Positions 12,301 to 23,270 are shown, counted from the stretch's first letter. The stretch is 64,000 nucleotides of DNA from Haemaphysalis longicornis (GCA_013339765.2 CM023449.1:114437070-114501069), one strand, 5' to 3'. Notes: generated by a model from the sequence alone, not told the origin. A program made the numbers and translations.

Positions 12301-13033
12301 AGAGGAGGCTGCCATAGCCCTAGCGCTAGCGAGCAGTCCCACAATCACCACGGTGCTCAGCGACTCGAGGACCGCAGTAGCAAGCTACGCCAGGAACGCC
12401 GTGTGCGGGACTGCAGCGAGCCTGCTCCTCGAGCGCAAGGAGACTACAACGCACATCCGCTGGTTCCCCGCACACGTGGGGGGCATTGCGGGGGCACCGT
12501 CAACCGCAACGAGGAGGCGGACGCCATCGCACGCGAGCTCGCGCACCGTTCGGTGCCCCCCTGCCCATCTTTTGCGGCGGAGATCATGGAGCCCCTGACC
12601 AACTACGGGGATATTCTTCACTGGCATCGTGACGGAAGACGCGCCCTGCCCCCACCTCACCCGAGGCTCAAGAGGGGCGAAGCCGTCCTCCTCCGTCAGC
12701 TACAGACTGGATCCGTGCTGACTCCAGCGCTGGCTCGCCACGTGTGCCCTGGAATTTACGAAAGTCAGTGTGCAATGTGTGCGCGCTGGTGACTACAGAC
12801 CTGGCCCACATCATTTGATGATGTGAAAGACACAGTGCAGTGGGGAGCCCAAAAGAGCTACCACCGGACATTATAGGACTCTTGAGCTCGCCCGAATACG
12901 AGCGGCAACTGCTGGCAGTCCAGCGGCTCAAGGCTGCTCTGGCCCGGCAAAGGCGAAAAGGAGACCCTCCTTCGGGAGGGGACTCGCCGAGTAGCCTGAA
13001 CCGGTGCCCAGGCATAGCTTCGGGGTCTGCTTA
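9350..13033 (+). pseudogene. LINE ORF2 (endonuclease, reverse transcriptase, RNase H)
   Basis: ORF2 would provide target nicking, reverse transcription and RNase H. An ATG at 9350 overlaps the ORF1 stop, and a frameshift near 9380 then leads into the endonuclease. Endonuclease motifs: IWHWNANGFQC (9381), VQETHT (about 9474), GGDFNAQH (9799) and GTDHH (about 10030). RT motifs: NLRPISLTS (10870), GLDLQSAFEKV (11089), GTTQGAVISPFLF (11260) and HADD at 11363-11374, where the usual first residue is Tyr. The RNase H part shows YVDAA (about 12187), QAEEAAIALAL (about 12297) and LSDSRTAVASY (about 12354), giving the D-E-D set in different frames. The C-terminal Cys/His region is near 12750-12790. Frameshifts or stops occur near 9380, 9580, 9790, 10392, 10560, 10735, 11650, 12060 and 12790. 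Confidence 0.85.
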
Positions 13034-13122
13034 GTACATAGACAGAGGGTGGCGAAGCCCTGCGTGGCCTGACCCGCCTCCCCACCGGACATTTTCAATA
13101 AATGTAATTTTCTCTCTCTCTC
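13034..13122 (+). other. LINE 3' UTR, AATAAA and (TC)n tail
   Basis: A short 3' untranslated region follows the ORF2 stop. It contains CAATAAATG near 13097 and ends in TTTTCTCTCTCTCTC, which marks the 3' terminus of the inserted copy. Confidence 0.75.
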
Positions 13123-14150
13123 AAGTACGATAAACATTAGGGATAACAGAAACTATGCTGTACAGGGTTTTCAAGGCATGCAGGAAACTAGTGGGTGCAG
13201 GCAACAGAAGTAAATTATCACCGCAAACCAGAGAAACTTACTAAAGTCTTTGTTCCTGTTGAATAGAAGTTGAGGGAATCGTAGATTGTGGCAAACGCAT
13301 GGCCTGCACAATTCGCTTCTTTGATATGCCCGAAACTAGCGATTGGTGGTGTAAATTCGTGATATCCTCTTTCCGCGAACAAAACGAGGACGCAAGTAAA
13401 AAAATTTGGCAGCTTGCATTAGTCTTGCAAGGCTGGAGAAACAGCAGTGCTACCGCCCCCTCTCCTTTCGTCGGAGACCCCACTGTTCCAGCTCACATGG
13501 GTTTCTGTAGATGCCGCTGAAAATTCCCCGTGACTGACACGCTCGGATAGTTTTATACGCAGCCTTCACGTCCTGCCCAACCTCGGTGTCTGTGCCCCCA
13601 CTTCAGATGCGAACGCACGTAGAATGGAGAGGATAATAGCACCCGAGAGATAACGTCAGGAATGAAATGCCATAGGAGCTGGTTTTATGTTACGATCCCA
13701 GGAAGCGTTTTTTGCCCTAGTTCATCTCTTTTTTTTCATGCTGCGGCGGTATTGTAATTGTTTTGTGTTGTGCTTTATTTCGGGGTTAGGGTACCGCTTT
13801 TCTCCTTATTTTATTATTTTTTGCAGTCTTCCAAAAATGCGTGTGAATTTTCCTTCGCTTCTCGTAATGAGGCGGCCTGGGAAAGCAAGATGAAATATTT
13901 TCCACGCCATAGGCGCGTAAATTTGTTGCAAGGTTTATTTTTTTACGGTTCAAAATTAACCCATTCGGCTCTTGTACATGAAACAATTCATATCTGGCCT
14001 TCTTTTTATTGGCGGGTTTTGTTCACTGCATGCCAACAAACTTGTTTCTTTCTTTCCAAATAGCTGCACCTGTTATGGTTTCCCGCCGCTCCTAACCATT
14101 CACCCGTCGACTCAAACGTCTTTCGCCTTTTCGGATAAGGCGAAAGACCT
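13123..14150. other. Unassigned AT-rich stretch with a perfect hairpin
   Basis: No gene is recognised. The region is T-rich on the plus strand from 13690 to 14080. It ends with a perfect 12-bp inverted repeat (14118-14129 and 14137-14148, loop of 7), immediately before the target duplication of the RTE insertion. Confidence 0.4.
14118..14148. repeat. Perfect 12-bp hairpin
   Basis: GTCTTTCGCCTT is followed after 7 bases (TTCGGAT) by its exact reverse complement AAGGCGAAAGAC. No T-run or other context identifies a function. Confidence 0.8.
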
Positions 14151-14163
14151 TTGACTCACTCAT

Positions 14164-14735
14164 CATCATCATCATAATCAGCCTATCTACGCCCACTACA
14201 GGACAAAGGCCTGTCCCATTATTCTCCAAATACCTCGGTCCTGTGCCAACTGTGACCAATTTATCCCCGCAAACTTCTTGATCTCATCTTCCCATCTAAC
14301 TTTCTGCCGCCCTTTGCAATGCTTGCCTTCTCTAGGGATCCACTCTGTTACCCTTAATGACCAGCGGTTATCTTGCCATCGAATTACATGCACTGCCCAC
14401 GTCCATTTATTTTATTTCATCTCTACTAATATGTCCCCAACACGTTTTTTTTCCCTGACCCACTCCGCTCTCTTCTTTTCCCTTAATGTTACACCTGTCA
14501 TTTTCCGCTCCATTGCAGGCTGAGTCGTCCTCAATTTAAGTTGAACCCTCTTAGTGAGCCTCCAGGTTTCTGCCCAGTAGGTGAGTACCCGTACGATGCA
14601 GCTGTCATGCACTTTCTTCTTCAGCGACAATGGTAGGCTGCTATTCATTATCTGAGAATGTCTGCCATACGCACCGTACCCCATTCTTATCTTTCTAATT
14701 ATCTCTGCCTCATGGTTGGGATGTGGGGTCACAAC
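14164..14735 (-). mobile_element. 5'-truncated RTE-clade LINE with 13-bp TSD
   Basis: This is a minus-strand insertion of about 570 bp. Its 3' end, at the left side here, finishes in a short (ATG)n-type run that reads CATCATCATCATCAT on the plus strand; short simple-repeat tails are characteristic of RTE elements. TTGACTCACTCAT occurs at 14151-14163 and again at 14736-14748, a perfect 13-bp target-site duplication flanking the copy. The encoded sequence matches the C-terminus of RTE ORF2. Confidence 0.9.
14193..14735 (-). pseudogene. RTE ORF2 C-terminal fragment
   Basis: One reading frame runs through nearly all of the insertion and is broken only by a TAA at 14412-14414. It reads IIRKIRMGYGAYGRHSQI, LTYWAETWRLTKRVQLKL, then TQPAMERKMTGVTLR, and after the stop HVIRWQDNRWSLRVTEWIP and GRQKVRWEDEIKKFAG. 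This succession (the ETW box, the AMERxMxGxTLR box, the DNRW box and the GRxxxRWxDxI box) is diagnostic of the region downstream of the RT in RTE-clade LINEs. The endonuclease and RT core are missing through 5' truncation. Confidence 0.9.
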
Positions 14736-14748
14736 TTGACTCACTCAT

Positions 14749-15611
14749 TCTGTCCTTATTACAGACCTGCGCCTAGCTTCTCCAATTCCCCTTGTAGTTC
14801 AGTCATGGTGATGGAACGTTCTTGTCATCTGGTCCAGCGCTTGCTGTTCATTGCCAGCTATATGAGTATTATGCGCTGCCAGATGTGTGTACGGCCATTC
14901 TTTCAAACTAGACGTGTGTTCTCTCAGCCTTATATTTATGAATCCACTCGTCTGACCTATATATTAGTGCCCGAAAATAAACGGGGTTCTGTACATGACG
15001 TTTTTGTTTAAAAAAAGCGTTGTGTGTGATGCATAGTGCGCTTTGTAGCCCTACTGTTTGTCCCTTACTCATACAGATATGCTAACCACCAAGAACATTC
15101 CCCATTTTGTTTTTGTTTTTTGTTATTTGTTGCAGAAAAAACCATATTCATGCTATGCGGGGCTCTTTGTGTATTTTTTTCATTGTCTCCTCGTTTTGTG
15201 CGCGCAAACATCACGTCATCTCATTTTTCTGAGAATGGCATCACATGTGTCAATTTTTTGAACGCATAACATGAACAAAACAGAAAACTGCACTGATCCA
15301 TGGCGAGTGGAACCTAGCTTCTCATGTTATCCTGTGAGGCTGCGAAAGTTGGTTCAAAGTACGAACATCTCACAATAAAGTACCTTGCGGTTATTAGAGC
15401 ATTTGCAATGACAGTTGCTCGGATATAAACGTGCTTCAGCCAGCGGGCCGACGCGCTCCGAACACCTTTCATGATTTTTAGCAGCTTCATAGCCAGTGAG
15501 AAATGTTATATCAGGGATGATTGGGAATGCAGCTCTGAAATTTCGTTTCTCATTGGTTGGCAGCCGAATTGCGATCTTTATATCACCGATATAACGCTTG
15601 GACAGAAAAGA
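14749..15611. other. Unassigned stretch
   Basis: Nothing is recognised. The sequence is T-rich on the plus strand, with short frames that have no motifs. Confidence 0.4.
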
Positions 15612-15800
15612 TTTTATTGATTGTGGGGTTTAACTGTCGACGCTATACAGGCGATGAGGCGTGCCCTTGAGGTGGGCTCCGGAATTATTACGACCACCTG
15701 AGGATCTTTAACGAGCGCCGAAATCTCAAACACCCGGGCGTTTTCGCTTTTCACCTCCATCAGAAAAGCCCCCGCCACGGCCCGGAACCGAATGTGACAG
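15612..15800 (-). mobile_element. SINE copy (Ruka-like), 5'-truncated
   Basis: In reverse complement this matches the body of the intact SINE at 44920-45159: GGCGTTTT/GCTTTTC with the CTCCATCAG segment, GAAATCTC, GATCTTTAACG, GGCTCCGGAATTA, GCGATGAGGCG and the GGGGTTTAA tail. The tRNA-like head is cut within or just before the B-box region (about 15790). The copy is clearly diverged. Confidence 0.8.
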
Positions 15801-16326
15801 CAAAGAGATTTCGCAGCTGTGTGTGCACGGTGAAGTGAGAATTCCGTTAGTTTTTGACGAGCTTCTTACGACGTGGGTGGAAATGGGACGGGACAAGAAA
15901 GCGAATATTTCACTCACAGTTGTCACCCTGTGAGCTGGAATGACTACCGGGGCATTAAAAGGACAATGTAACGATTGCCCGAGGTTGATTGCAAACTTGG
16001 CTAAAAATTAATGTAAACTGCGAACCAATATCGCCCTGCGTATTGCAGCGTAGTTTCCTGAACAAAAACGACAAACTAAGAAGTTGCAGTGGGGAATAAA
16101 ATGTGACAGTGCTTTCTTCATGTCTGGCTTGCGTCAAGATATGCCCAAACTGAAATCACCTAATGGACTAACACAAGTAGAGTTTTCGGAGCCGAAAATA
16201 CAATAAATGCATTCTTAAGTACCCAAAAGCTTAATTTTAGGAATACAATGTTAGAACCTGTTAGAAATGTTAGAACTGTTAGAACCTACATTGAATTAAT
16301 TCAACTGCGCCGCTAATACAAAGCGT
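15801..16326. other. Unassigned spacer with a short TGTTAGAA repeat
   Basis: No gene is seen. Around 16249-16290 the octamer TGTTAGAA recurs four times in about 42 bp with small spacers, forming a small tandem array just left of the minus-strand LINE's 3' end. Confidence 0.5.
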
Positions 16327-16525
16327 TGATGATGATGGTTTGATTTTATTGGCGCAAGGCCGACATGGGCAAAGAGCGCCAAACACAAAGTGATTTGATG
16401 AGGCGAGAACACGAAATAAAATCAGTTAAAAGCTATGAGCACGGCTGGTGTAAAGGGCCAGGGTGAAGAACAAGAGTGGTTAAAAAATAAATAAGGTGGC
16501 TGGTGTATAGGACCCAGGGGTAAAA
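16327..16525 (-). other. LINE 3' UTR with polyadenylation signal and (CAT)n tail
   Basis: Read on the minus strand, the roughly 200 bases after the ORF2 stop end with a GCGCCAATAAAATC signal and then CATCATCATC. This simple-repeat end marks the LINE 3' terminus. Confidence 0.7.
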
Positions 16526-19500
16526 CTATGGGTGGTATGAGATGAGTTGTAAAAAGTGAACTTCTGATAGGAACTGAAAGGTGCGTTGAACAGAAAACAT
16601 GGCATCGTCTCCTAAGAAGTATGACGGGTGTGGTGGAATATGTCGTGTGTGTAGTTGAGGGAAGTGTTTGCGTCGTGTAGTGTCGAGTGCCTTACATTGT
16701 ATGAGAATGTGCATCACGGATAGGGCCTCTCCGCACCTGCTGCACAGAGGTCTTGGAGATCCAGTGAGCAGGTGCGAGTGCGTTGCATGAGTGTGCCCTA
16801 TCCGTAATCTAGCCAAGGCGACTTCTGTGTATCTGTTGCGTGTATCGGAGGTGTACGGTCCCAAGTGTGGTTTTATTACGTGTAACTTGTTGTCTGTTTG
16901 TTCGCTCCAATGTGTTTGCCATGTTTTGCGAAGTTGTTGTTTGATGTGTGGTTTCACGTCGGTGTAGGGTAATGTGGTGATGTCTACTGCATTCGAGAGT
17001 GTAGCAGCAGCGGCCATTCGATCCGCGGCTTCGTTCCCGGCTATACCACAGTGGCCAGGGACCCAGCAAAGGACGAGTTCAAATTTGTGGACATACACCG
17101 ACATAATACCTTTGATGATAAGATTTACAACGTGATTTTTTGAAGACTTTGTTGAAGACAATGCCCGCACAACACTGAGGGAGTCTGTATAGATAATGGA
17201 TTGTGGGGTGTGGCTTTGGAGTATATGCTTAACAACAAGAAGTACACCATAAGCCTCTGCCGTATAGATACTTGTATTACTGTTAAGAGTTCTAGTGACA
17301 CTAAGGCCGGGCCCATGCGCAGCGCAGGACACAGAGGTGGAAGTCTTAGAGGCATCCGTATAAAATTCAGAATAATGATACTTCTCCTGCAAATACAAGA
17401 AGTGCTGCTGAATTGCACATGTGGGAGCTCGGTTTTTATCTACATGTGTGAAAGATGTGTCGCATGACACAGGGCGGAGATGCCATGGTGCTATGAAATC
17501 TGTTACAGAACTTTGGATGGTGTCTAAAAGGAGACAGCAAGCTCTGACGCTTCCTCTCTAACTCTGTAAGAGAAGGGCGCAGAGAACGATGGTCGGTTTA
17601 GGAGTAGTGCAGTCATAGAGGTATCATGAAAAACTGATTTAAAAGGATGGTGAGGCATGGATGAAATTTTAAAAGCATAAAGGAGGTCTGTGTATGCTCG
17701 CTGACGTTGTAGGTTCCATTTGTTGCACTCTACATACAGACTTTCGACTGGACTAGTCCGAAAGGCACCGCAGGACAAGCGGAGCCCTAGATGAAGCACA
17801 GGGTCCAGCATTCTGAGGGATGTTTTAGTGGCTGACCCATAGACAACGCTACCATAGTCCAGTCGTGAACCTATCAAGCTGGTAAAAACACGTAAAAGAA
17901 GTTGTTTGTCAGCACCAAAAGAGATGTGCGACAGAACCTTCAGGATATTCATTGTTTTTAAGCATTTATGTTTTAGTTGTTTTATGTGTGGGATGAATGT
18001 GAGCTTTTCGTCAAAGATTATACCTAAAAACTTGTGTTCCTTTTTGACAGGAATAGAGACACCGTGGAGTCGAATGTCTGGATCCGGCCGAATGCCACGC
18101 CTCTTGGAAAACAGAACACAAGTGCACTTTCCTGGATTAAATTTAAAACCGTTGCTATCTGCCCAGCCGGCTAGCTTGTTCACACCAAGCTGCACTTGGC
18201 GCTCGCAGATAGACAAGTTACACGATTTGAAGGAGAGTTGAACATCGTCTACATAGATTGAACAGGAGATCGATGGTGGCAGTGCCTTCTGAAGAGAATT
18301 CATTTTTACAATAAACAAAGTGCAACTCAAAACACCACCTTGCGGCACGCCGTTTTCCTGCACATGAACCCTAGAGAGTGCAGCTCCAACTCGCACACGA
18401 AACGTTCTTTCAGAAAGGTAACTAACAAGCGTATTCATCATGTTACCCGACATGCCAAAGGACTTCAAATCGCTGAGGATGCCGTACCGCCAAGCAGTGT
18501 CGTACGCCTTTTCAAGATCAAAGAATACTGTCATACAGTACTGCTTGTGGAGGAAAGCATCTTTAATATATGACTCTAACGCAACGAGTTGATCGTTCGT
18601 AGATCGGCCCGCCCTAAAGCCCGCCTGGCAGCTCTCGAGAAGACCGTTGTACTCTAAGAAGTACACGAGTCTCCTGTTTATCATCTTTTCGAAGAGCTTA
18701 CACAGGCAGCTTGTCAGGGCAATGGGACGATAGCTGGCGGGAGAGGAAGGGTCCTTCCCTTCCTTTAGGAAAGCCACTACTATGGCCTCCCTCCAAGAGC
18801 GTGGAATGTGCCCCGAAAGCCATATTTTGTTGTATAGGTGTAAGAGTGTTTCAAGAGTGTCCTGGGTGTAGGTGCTGTATCATGGTGTATGTAATCTTAT
18901 CTGCGCCTGGAGCTGAAGGTTTGCACGTGCTCAGGGCAGCCCTCAACTCATAGAGAGTGAATTCAGAGTTGTAGGAAGTTTTTGATCTGTCTTTGTCGTG
19001 TAAGGGCTTTTTTTCTGCAGATGTTTTGTGTTTCATGAAAGTGTTCGTGTAGTGTGCTGAACTGGACACGTGTTCGAAGTGTTGTGCAAGCGTGTTAGCC
19101 TGGTCTTCAAGTGTGTCCCCTGTTGTGCTAACCAGGGGCAGGCTGTGTGTCTGTTGTCCTTTGAGCTTGCGTATACGTGTCCAGACTTTGTGTGTGTCCG
19201 TGTATGAATTAATGGATGTCAAGAAGGTGTGCCAACTCTCCTCGTTTCGCCTCACGGCGCACACGTTTTCCTAACGCCTTGGCCCGTTTGAACAAAATGA
19301 GGTTACCCGACGTGGGGTACCGACGAAGGACACCCCACGCCTTGTTCTGGGCCTCTCGCGCCCGCCTACAGTCCTCATTCCACCACGGCCTCCGCTGGTT
19401 GCGCGGGGCACCAGAGGCGTGGGGAATGGACTTTTCGGCGGCGTCGAGGATGTGCGCCGTGAGGAGTTGGGTAGCTTCTTCAACGTGTAGGTGTCCTATG

Positions 19501-20262
19501 GATGTGTGGTGTAGTTTGGATGTCTCTGTAAATGTGTTTCCAGTTAGCTCGTGCTTCATTGAACCTATTATGGGAAGATGGACTGCTCGGGCCTTTACCT
19601 ATATACGTTAATGAAGTGGGGAAATGGTCCACTGCCATATGGGTCAGGTCCCACACCCCACTCGAAGAAGAGGGAAAGAGAACTGCGGAGTCCAATAGCC
19701 AAGTCAAGACATGAGTATGTGTTGTGTCCTATGTTATGATATGTAGGCTGTTTATTGTTGAAAAGGCATGCTCCAGAGGATGTAAGAAACCTCTCTATCA
19801 GGCGACCTCGGGCATCTCGTACGAGAAGAGCCCCAAAGAGAATTGTGAGCATTAAGGTCGCCTGTTTAGAATGTATGGTTCAGGCAGCTGGTCAACCAGC
19901 GCCTCGAAGTCAGAGCTCAAAAGTGTAACATCAGGAGGAATGTATATGGAGCATACCGTTATCAACCTATTAATATTATTAAGCGTATTGCTACAGGCCT
20001 CAAGGATAGTGTTTAAAGTGACAGGGTGGCATGCTAAGGATTTCCGGACGATTATGGCCACACCGCCAGAGGAGTGTGTGCAGCCATCCCTGTCTTTCCT
20101 GTATACCAGGTAACTATTCAAGAAATTTGTGTGTTTAGAATTCAAATGTGTTTCCTGAACACACATTACACTTGGCTGATTGGTATGCAGAATCTCATAC
20201 ACGTCGTCAAGATTATTCAGAAGGCCTCTGCAGTTCCATTGTACTATGTTCTCTCTTCCCAT
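16526..20262 (-). pseudogene. LINE ORF2 (endonuclease, RT YVDD, RNase H)
   Basis: ORF2 begins with ATG at 20262 and opens with IVQWNCRGLLNN and MCVQETHL of an AP endonuclease. A one-base shift near 19845 gives TGDLNAHNSLWG, and VDHFPTSLT follows in another frame near 19630. The RT part is one intact frame of 417 codons (18777-17524): SYRPIALTSCLCKLFEK, VFFDLEKAYDTAW, GVPQGGVLSCTLF, CSIYVDDVQLSF and HKFLGIIFDEKLTF. A single-base shift near 17527 leads to RNase H (to 16526): FYTDASKT, TAEAYGVLLV, IIYTDSLSVVRAL and WVPGHCGIAGNEAADRMA, a complete D-E-D-H-D set. A Cys-x2-Cys...His...Cys tail (CSRCGEALSVMHILIQC) ends the protein. It is broken mainly by shifts in the endonuclease and linker. Confidence 0.92.
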
Positions 20263-21783
20263 TATGAAGTGTTCGGAGCTACTGGACTGTGTTGTTTATG
20301 TGTCGTCTTTCGGGGCTGTGACTCTCGTCTTTTTGGCTTGTCGGGAGGCTTTGGCGTCGGGACGCGTTCCTTGCGGTGCACCGCAGACAAGAACGGACCG
20401 ACGTCCATTTCATCCTCGGATGTCCTCAGAGCGCCTGACGGATCAGGCTCCTTGGACCGCGAACCCTTTGGGGCGCGCTTTTCCTTGCCCGCAACCACCG
20501 AGGGATTCAGGAACAGCCTCGGATGGCGCAGGCGGTGCGGTGGGGGTGGGAGCTGCCGCTAGTTCCTCCCAGTCCATCTCCGTCTGCGCCCTCGCTTGTG
20601 GCTTGGGACGCTGGAGTGGAAGTGGACGGATGCAGCATCGCTTCCACCAGACGTGGTTGCCCCCACAGCCGCTGCTGGCTCAGCGAGCGGTGCGGAGGCG
20701 GGTTGGGCTGCCTGAGGCAACCCAGGGGGGGGGGCGGAGGGCGGGACCAAGTCCGACTCGCGGTACTGGGTCCCCGCAGAAACCAGACGCCGCTCCGCCC
20801 CCCGGCGAGCTGCGTCGGCGTACCTCCCCAGAGGGAAAGAGGCGAACCTCTTCTCCGCGCCTCTGGGAAGGTGATGTTTTCAGTGACCTTGATGTTAATG
20901 ATTTTCTTTTCTAATTGGAACTTTTCACATTTTCTGGAGTAGGCCGCATGTGGGCCCTGGCAGTTTACGCAAAGAAGTTGTTGAACGTTACAGTTGTCGG
21001 ACGGGTGGTCGTGCTGGGCGCATTTTGCGCAGGTAAGTCGCCGCGACAGGAGTTTGTGCCGTGCCCGAAACCGTTGGCACTTGAAACAGCGCCGCGGGTT
21101 CGGGATGTACGGCCGGACTGAACATCGGATGTAACCTGCGTTGATGAATTCTGGAAGGATGGACTTGTCAAAGGTTAGGATGAGGTGCTTTGTCGGTATT
21201 TGTTTATCATCTCTGCGGATGGTTATGCGCCTGACCGCTGTTACGCCCTGACTACGAAGGCCCTCCAGCAGGTCAGCTTCAGATTCATTTAGTAGGTCAT
21301 ACTCGGAAATCACGCCCTGGGAGCTGTTAGGCTGCGGTGGGGCGTGACTCGGATTGGCAGATCGGCGATGCTAGTTTGAGCAAGAAGTTTATTGGCCTGA
21401 TCCTGGCTACTGACCTCGACAAGAATTTCATCACCGGTTCGATGTTTTTTGGCCTTATACGACCCTCCAACAATACCGTCAAGAAACTTTGAAATGAGAA
21501 ATACAGACTGTGAAGCAAGAGGTTTTGATTGGTCTACAGATTCCATCACGATGAAGCGAGGATAGTTGTTAGGTTTCGGAGGACTCAAGTTAGCGAGTGG
21601 TGGAAAAGATACTTCGGTGCGGCCCCTTTTCGGGGGCCGATGAAGTCTGGGGGGGGTGTTTTTGAATTTATCTATATGGCATAGGAAAAGCAGGGAGACG
21701 GGGGTACTTTCTTCTTTACACCTTACCCTGGTAGCCAAAGAGGTCCCGGAGCTCCCTGCCTGGTAGACAGACAGGGAGCCCAT
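20262..21783 (-). pseudogene. LINE ORF1 (gag-like zinc-knuckle protein)
   Basis: Starting at an ATG at 21783, the first frame runs to about 21310 (PPKRGRTEVSFPP, then DGIVGGSYKAKKHRTGDEI, ending near PIRVTPHRSLTA). A frameshift near 21311 moves into EYDLLNESEADLLEGLRSQG and IRRDDKQIPTKHLILTF, followed by the knuckle region: CFKCQRF, CAKCAQHDHPSDNC and CVNCQGPHAAYSRKC. The segment after ITFPEARRR becomes low-complexity Pro/Ser/Arg sequence with more frameshifts. The last part (20498-20262) ends with a TAA that overlaps the ORF2 ATG. The protein would bind LINE RNA. It is inactive in this copy. Confidence 0.85.
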
Positions 21784-21835
21784 CCGCCGGAGCTTGACCT
21801 GGGCTCCGACGGCCACCGTTCGTGGTTTCTAACCC

Positions 21836-22096
21836 TCCACCTATAAACTCATCGCCACGTTGGATCCAGCTTATGTTTGGGGGCTCGGGGTCCGCGTATC
21901 GCCAGTACCGTCACAAGATTGCTCAAGGTGCCCCGTGCGGGGTAATAGAAAGCGTACTTCACTGGAAGCACCTTCCCTGCATCAAACGAAATCCTTTTTC
22001 AGGACATCCAACCAAGAAAGCCATATTATTGCAAGGCTCCCGACCTGAAGCGACCAATGATGTTTTTTTTTTGGCGTAGCTTGCATTTTCTGATAA
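21836..22096. other. LINE 5' UTR or flank, unresolved
   Basis: This lies between the ORF1 side of the minus-strand LINE and a SINE. Part of it may be the LINE's 5' UTR. A T-run lies at 22062-22071 next to the SINE tail. No gene is seen. Confidence 0.4.
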
Positions 22097-22236
22097 ATTG
22101 ATTAAAGGGTTTAACTCGCCGACCTAACCGGGGCGATGCGTTGGGCCGTAGTGGAGGGCTCCGAAATAATATTAAACTCCTGAGGCCCTTGAACGTGCGC
22201 CGAAATCTTGTACACACGGGCGTTTTCGCTTTTCGA
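22097..22236 (-). mobile_element. SINE copy (Ruka-like), truncated
   Basis: The reverse complement matches the 3' half of the intact SINE at 45 kb: GGGTTTAACTCGCCGACC, GCGATGCG, GTGGAGGGCTCCG, CGCCGAAATC, TTGTACACACGGGCGTTTTCGC. The tRNA-like head is absent. Confidence 0.75.
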
Positions 22237-22899
22237 AGCTTGTATTTGCTGACTTGCGCTGATGGTTGTGGCGTACGCCGAAATATCTTTGCGGCAAAGC
22301 CCGCTTTATCCACATAAGCTATGATAGTGGTGATGATGCAAATGATTAGTTTCCTGAAGGTTTTTAAACGTACCCAGTCTGGGATTGGGAAGGGATGACG
22401 TGTTGAGTGGGCGCCAGTTTGAGCGTGGGCGTAGCTGTCACTCTCACTGTGAAGTTCCGGGGGCGCGCGCATTAAAGGGGTGCGCTATATCACGCCACAT
22501 TTGGAACCAATAACCGTGCATCATGTCACATCACACGGGTAGTCACTCATTCTTAATGGCAGTTCACCTTCTAGCGCCTTTTAGGTAGGCGGATTGTATT
22601 TCCCTCCAGAACGTGCGGAGAGCGACTGAGGAACGTAAACGCCCCTGATTTGTAGTATTTACAAAAACGCATACCAAACATTTCCGTTCGGATAAAGCTT
22701 AGCAAAATGAAGGGGTTTTGTTTTCATCGATCGAAAATCTTGCATAGTCGTTGGTTTTCGATTTTTCGACAAGTGTTTTTGTTTTAATTTTGTGGTAATC
22801 GTGTTTAGATTTTGGGTTTTTTTTGTTGAGGTCAGATTTTGTGTCCACCCCTGTTTCTAGGCGGGGACGAGCTGCAATTGTTTAGCATTTAGTCTGTTT

Positions 22900-23270
22900 G
22901 TTTAAAGTTGCAGGCACGCAGCCCTTACGTGCGCCCGCGGACGGTGATTACACTGCAGTGAGTGCCGGTCGAACACCCATAGTGGCGTCAGTGCGTCATG
23001 GTGCCCGTGCGCGCGTGTGCGATGAACAGTGAGCCGCAACGGACACGTGTAGTGCAACAGAACCCGGAGCATGCGCACAACCAACAGAGTGGCTTAAGAG
23101 CGTCGCTCACAGGAGCAGCTGGACAGTGCGCACCGAGGGACACGCGAGAGCAGCTGCGGCCGCGGCGGCGGCGAACCACGACCATGACGCCCGGACCGCG
23201 AGGAGCAACCAGCGTCCGCGGCGGACGCTCTTCACCCGACGTCGGCACAAGCGACTGAAGACGTCGTCGT
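22900..23270 (+). other. GC-rich patch, possible exon or LTR-like segment
   Basis: The composition rises sharply in GC and CpG relative to its flanks, with a (GCG)n core near 23157-23172. An open frame at 22998-23258 is Arg/Thr-rich and shows no family motif. Just downstream, GTGAGT at 23269-23274 resembles a splice donor. A long pyrimidine run ending TTTTCCAG at 23422 resembles an acceptor, 154 bp away. AATAAA follows at 23425. It could be a 5' exon of an unidentified transcript or part of an LTR. I do not recognise it. Confidence 0.3.

Larger units (their letters stand above)
6991..13122 (+). mobile_element. Nearly full-length LINE of the RNase H-bearing I/Jockey-like group
   Basis: This is a plus-strand non-LTR retrotransposon about 6 kb long. 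In order it has a short tandem array, ORF1 (gag-like, three Cys/His knuckles), ORF2 (AP-type endonuclease, reverse transcriptase, RNase H), a 3' UTR with AATAAA, and a (TC)n tail. The gag-EN-RT-RNase H order is that of the I group and its relatives. The coding frames carry several stops and frameshifts, and ORF1 is interrupted by a 600-bp element, so this copy is dead. The left boundary is uncertain: AAGTAC at 6991-6996 recurs just past the tail at 13123-13128 and could be a short target duplication, but a six-base match may be chance. Confidence 0.88.
16327..21835 (-). mobile_element. Nearly full-length minus-strand LINE (I/Jockey-like, RNase H-bearing)
   Basis: This is a 5.5-kb non-LTR retrotransposon in reverse orientation. 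From right to left it has ORF1 (gag-like with zinc knuckles), ORF2 (endonuclease, RT, RNase H) and a roughly 200-bp 3' UTR ending with AATAAA (complement of 16345-16350) and a short (CAT)n tail near 16327. It is a different family from the plus-strand LINE at 7-13 kb: its RT box is YVDD, its gag knuckles differ, and its ORF junction is a TAATG overlap. Fewer frame lesions suggest a younger insertion. The 5' boundary is not sharply defined and no clear target duplication was found. Confidence 0.9.

Noticed and set aside
6991..13128. AAGTAC as the proven target duplication of the plus-strand LINE
   Set aside because: Six bases within a search range of tens of bases is compatible with chance, and the left edge of the element is not independently known.
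20262..20914. Long plus-strand frames opposite the minus-strand LINE ORF1
   Set aside because: They are antisense shadows of the low-complexity Pro/Ser/Arg part of ORF1.
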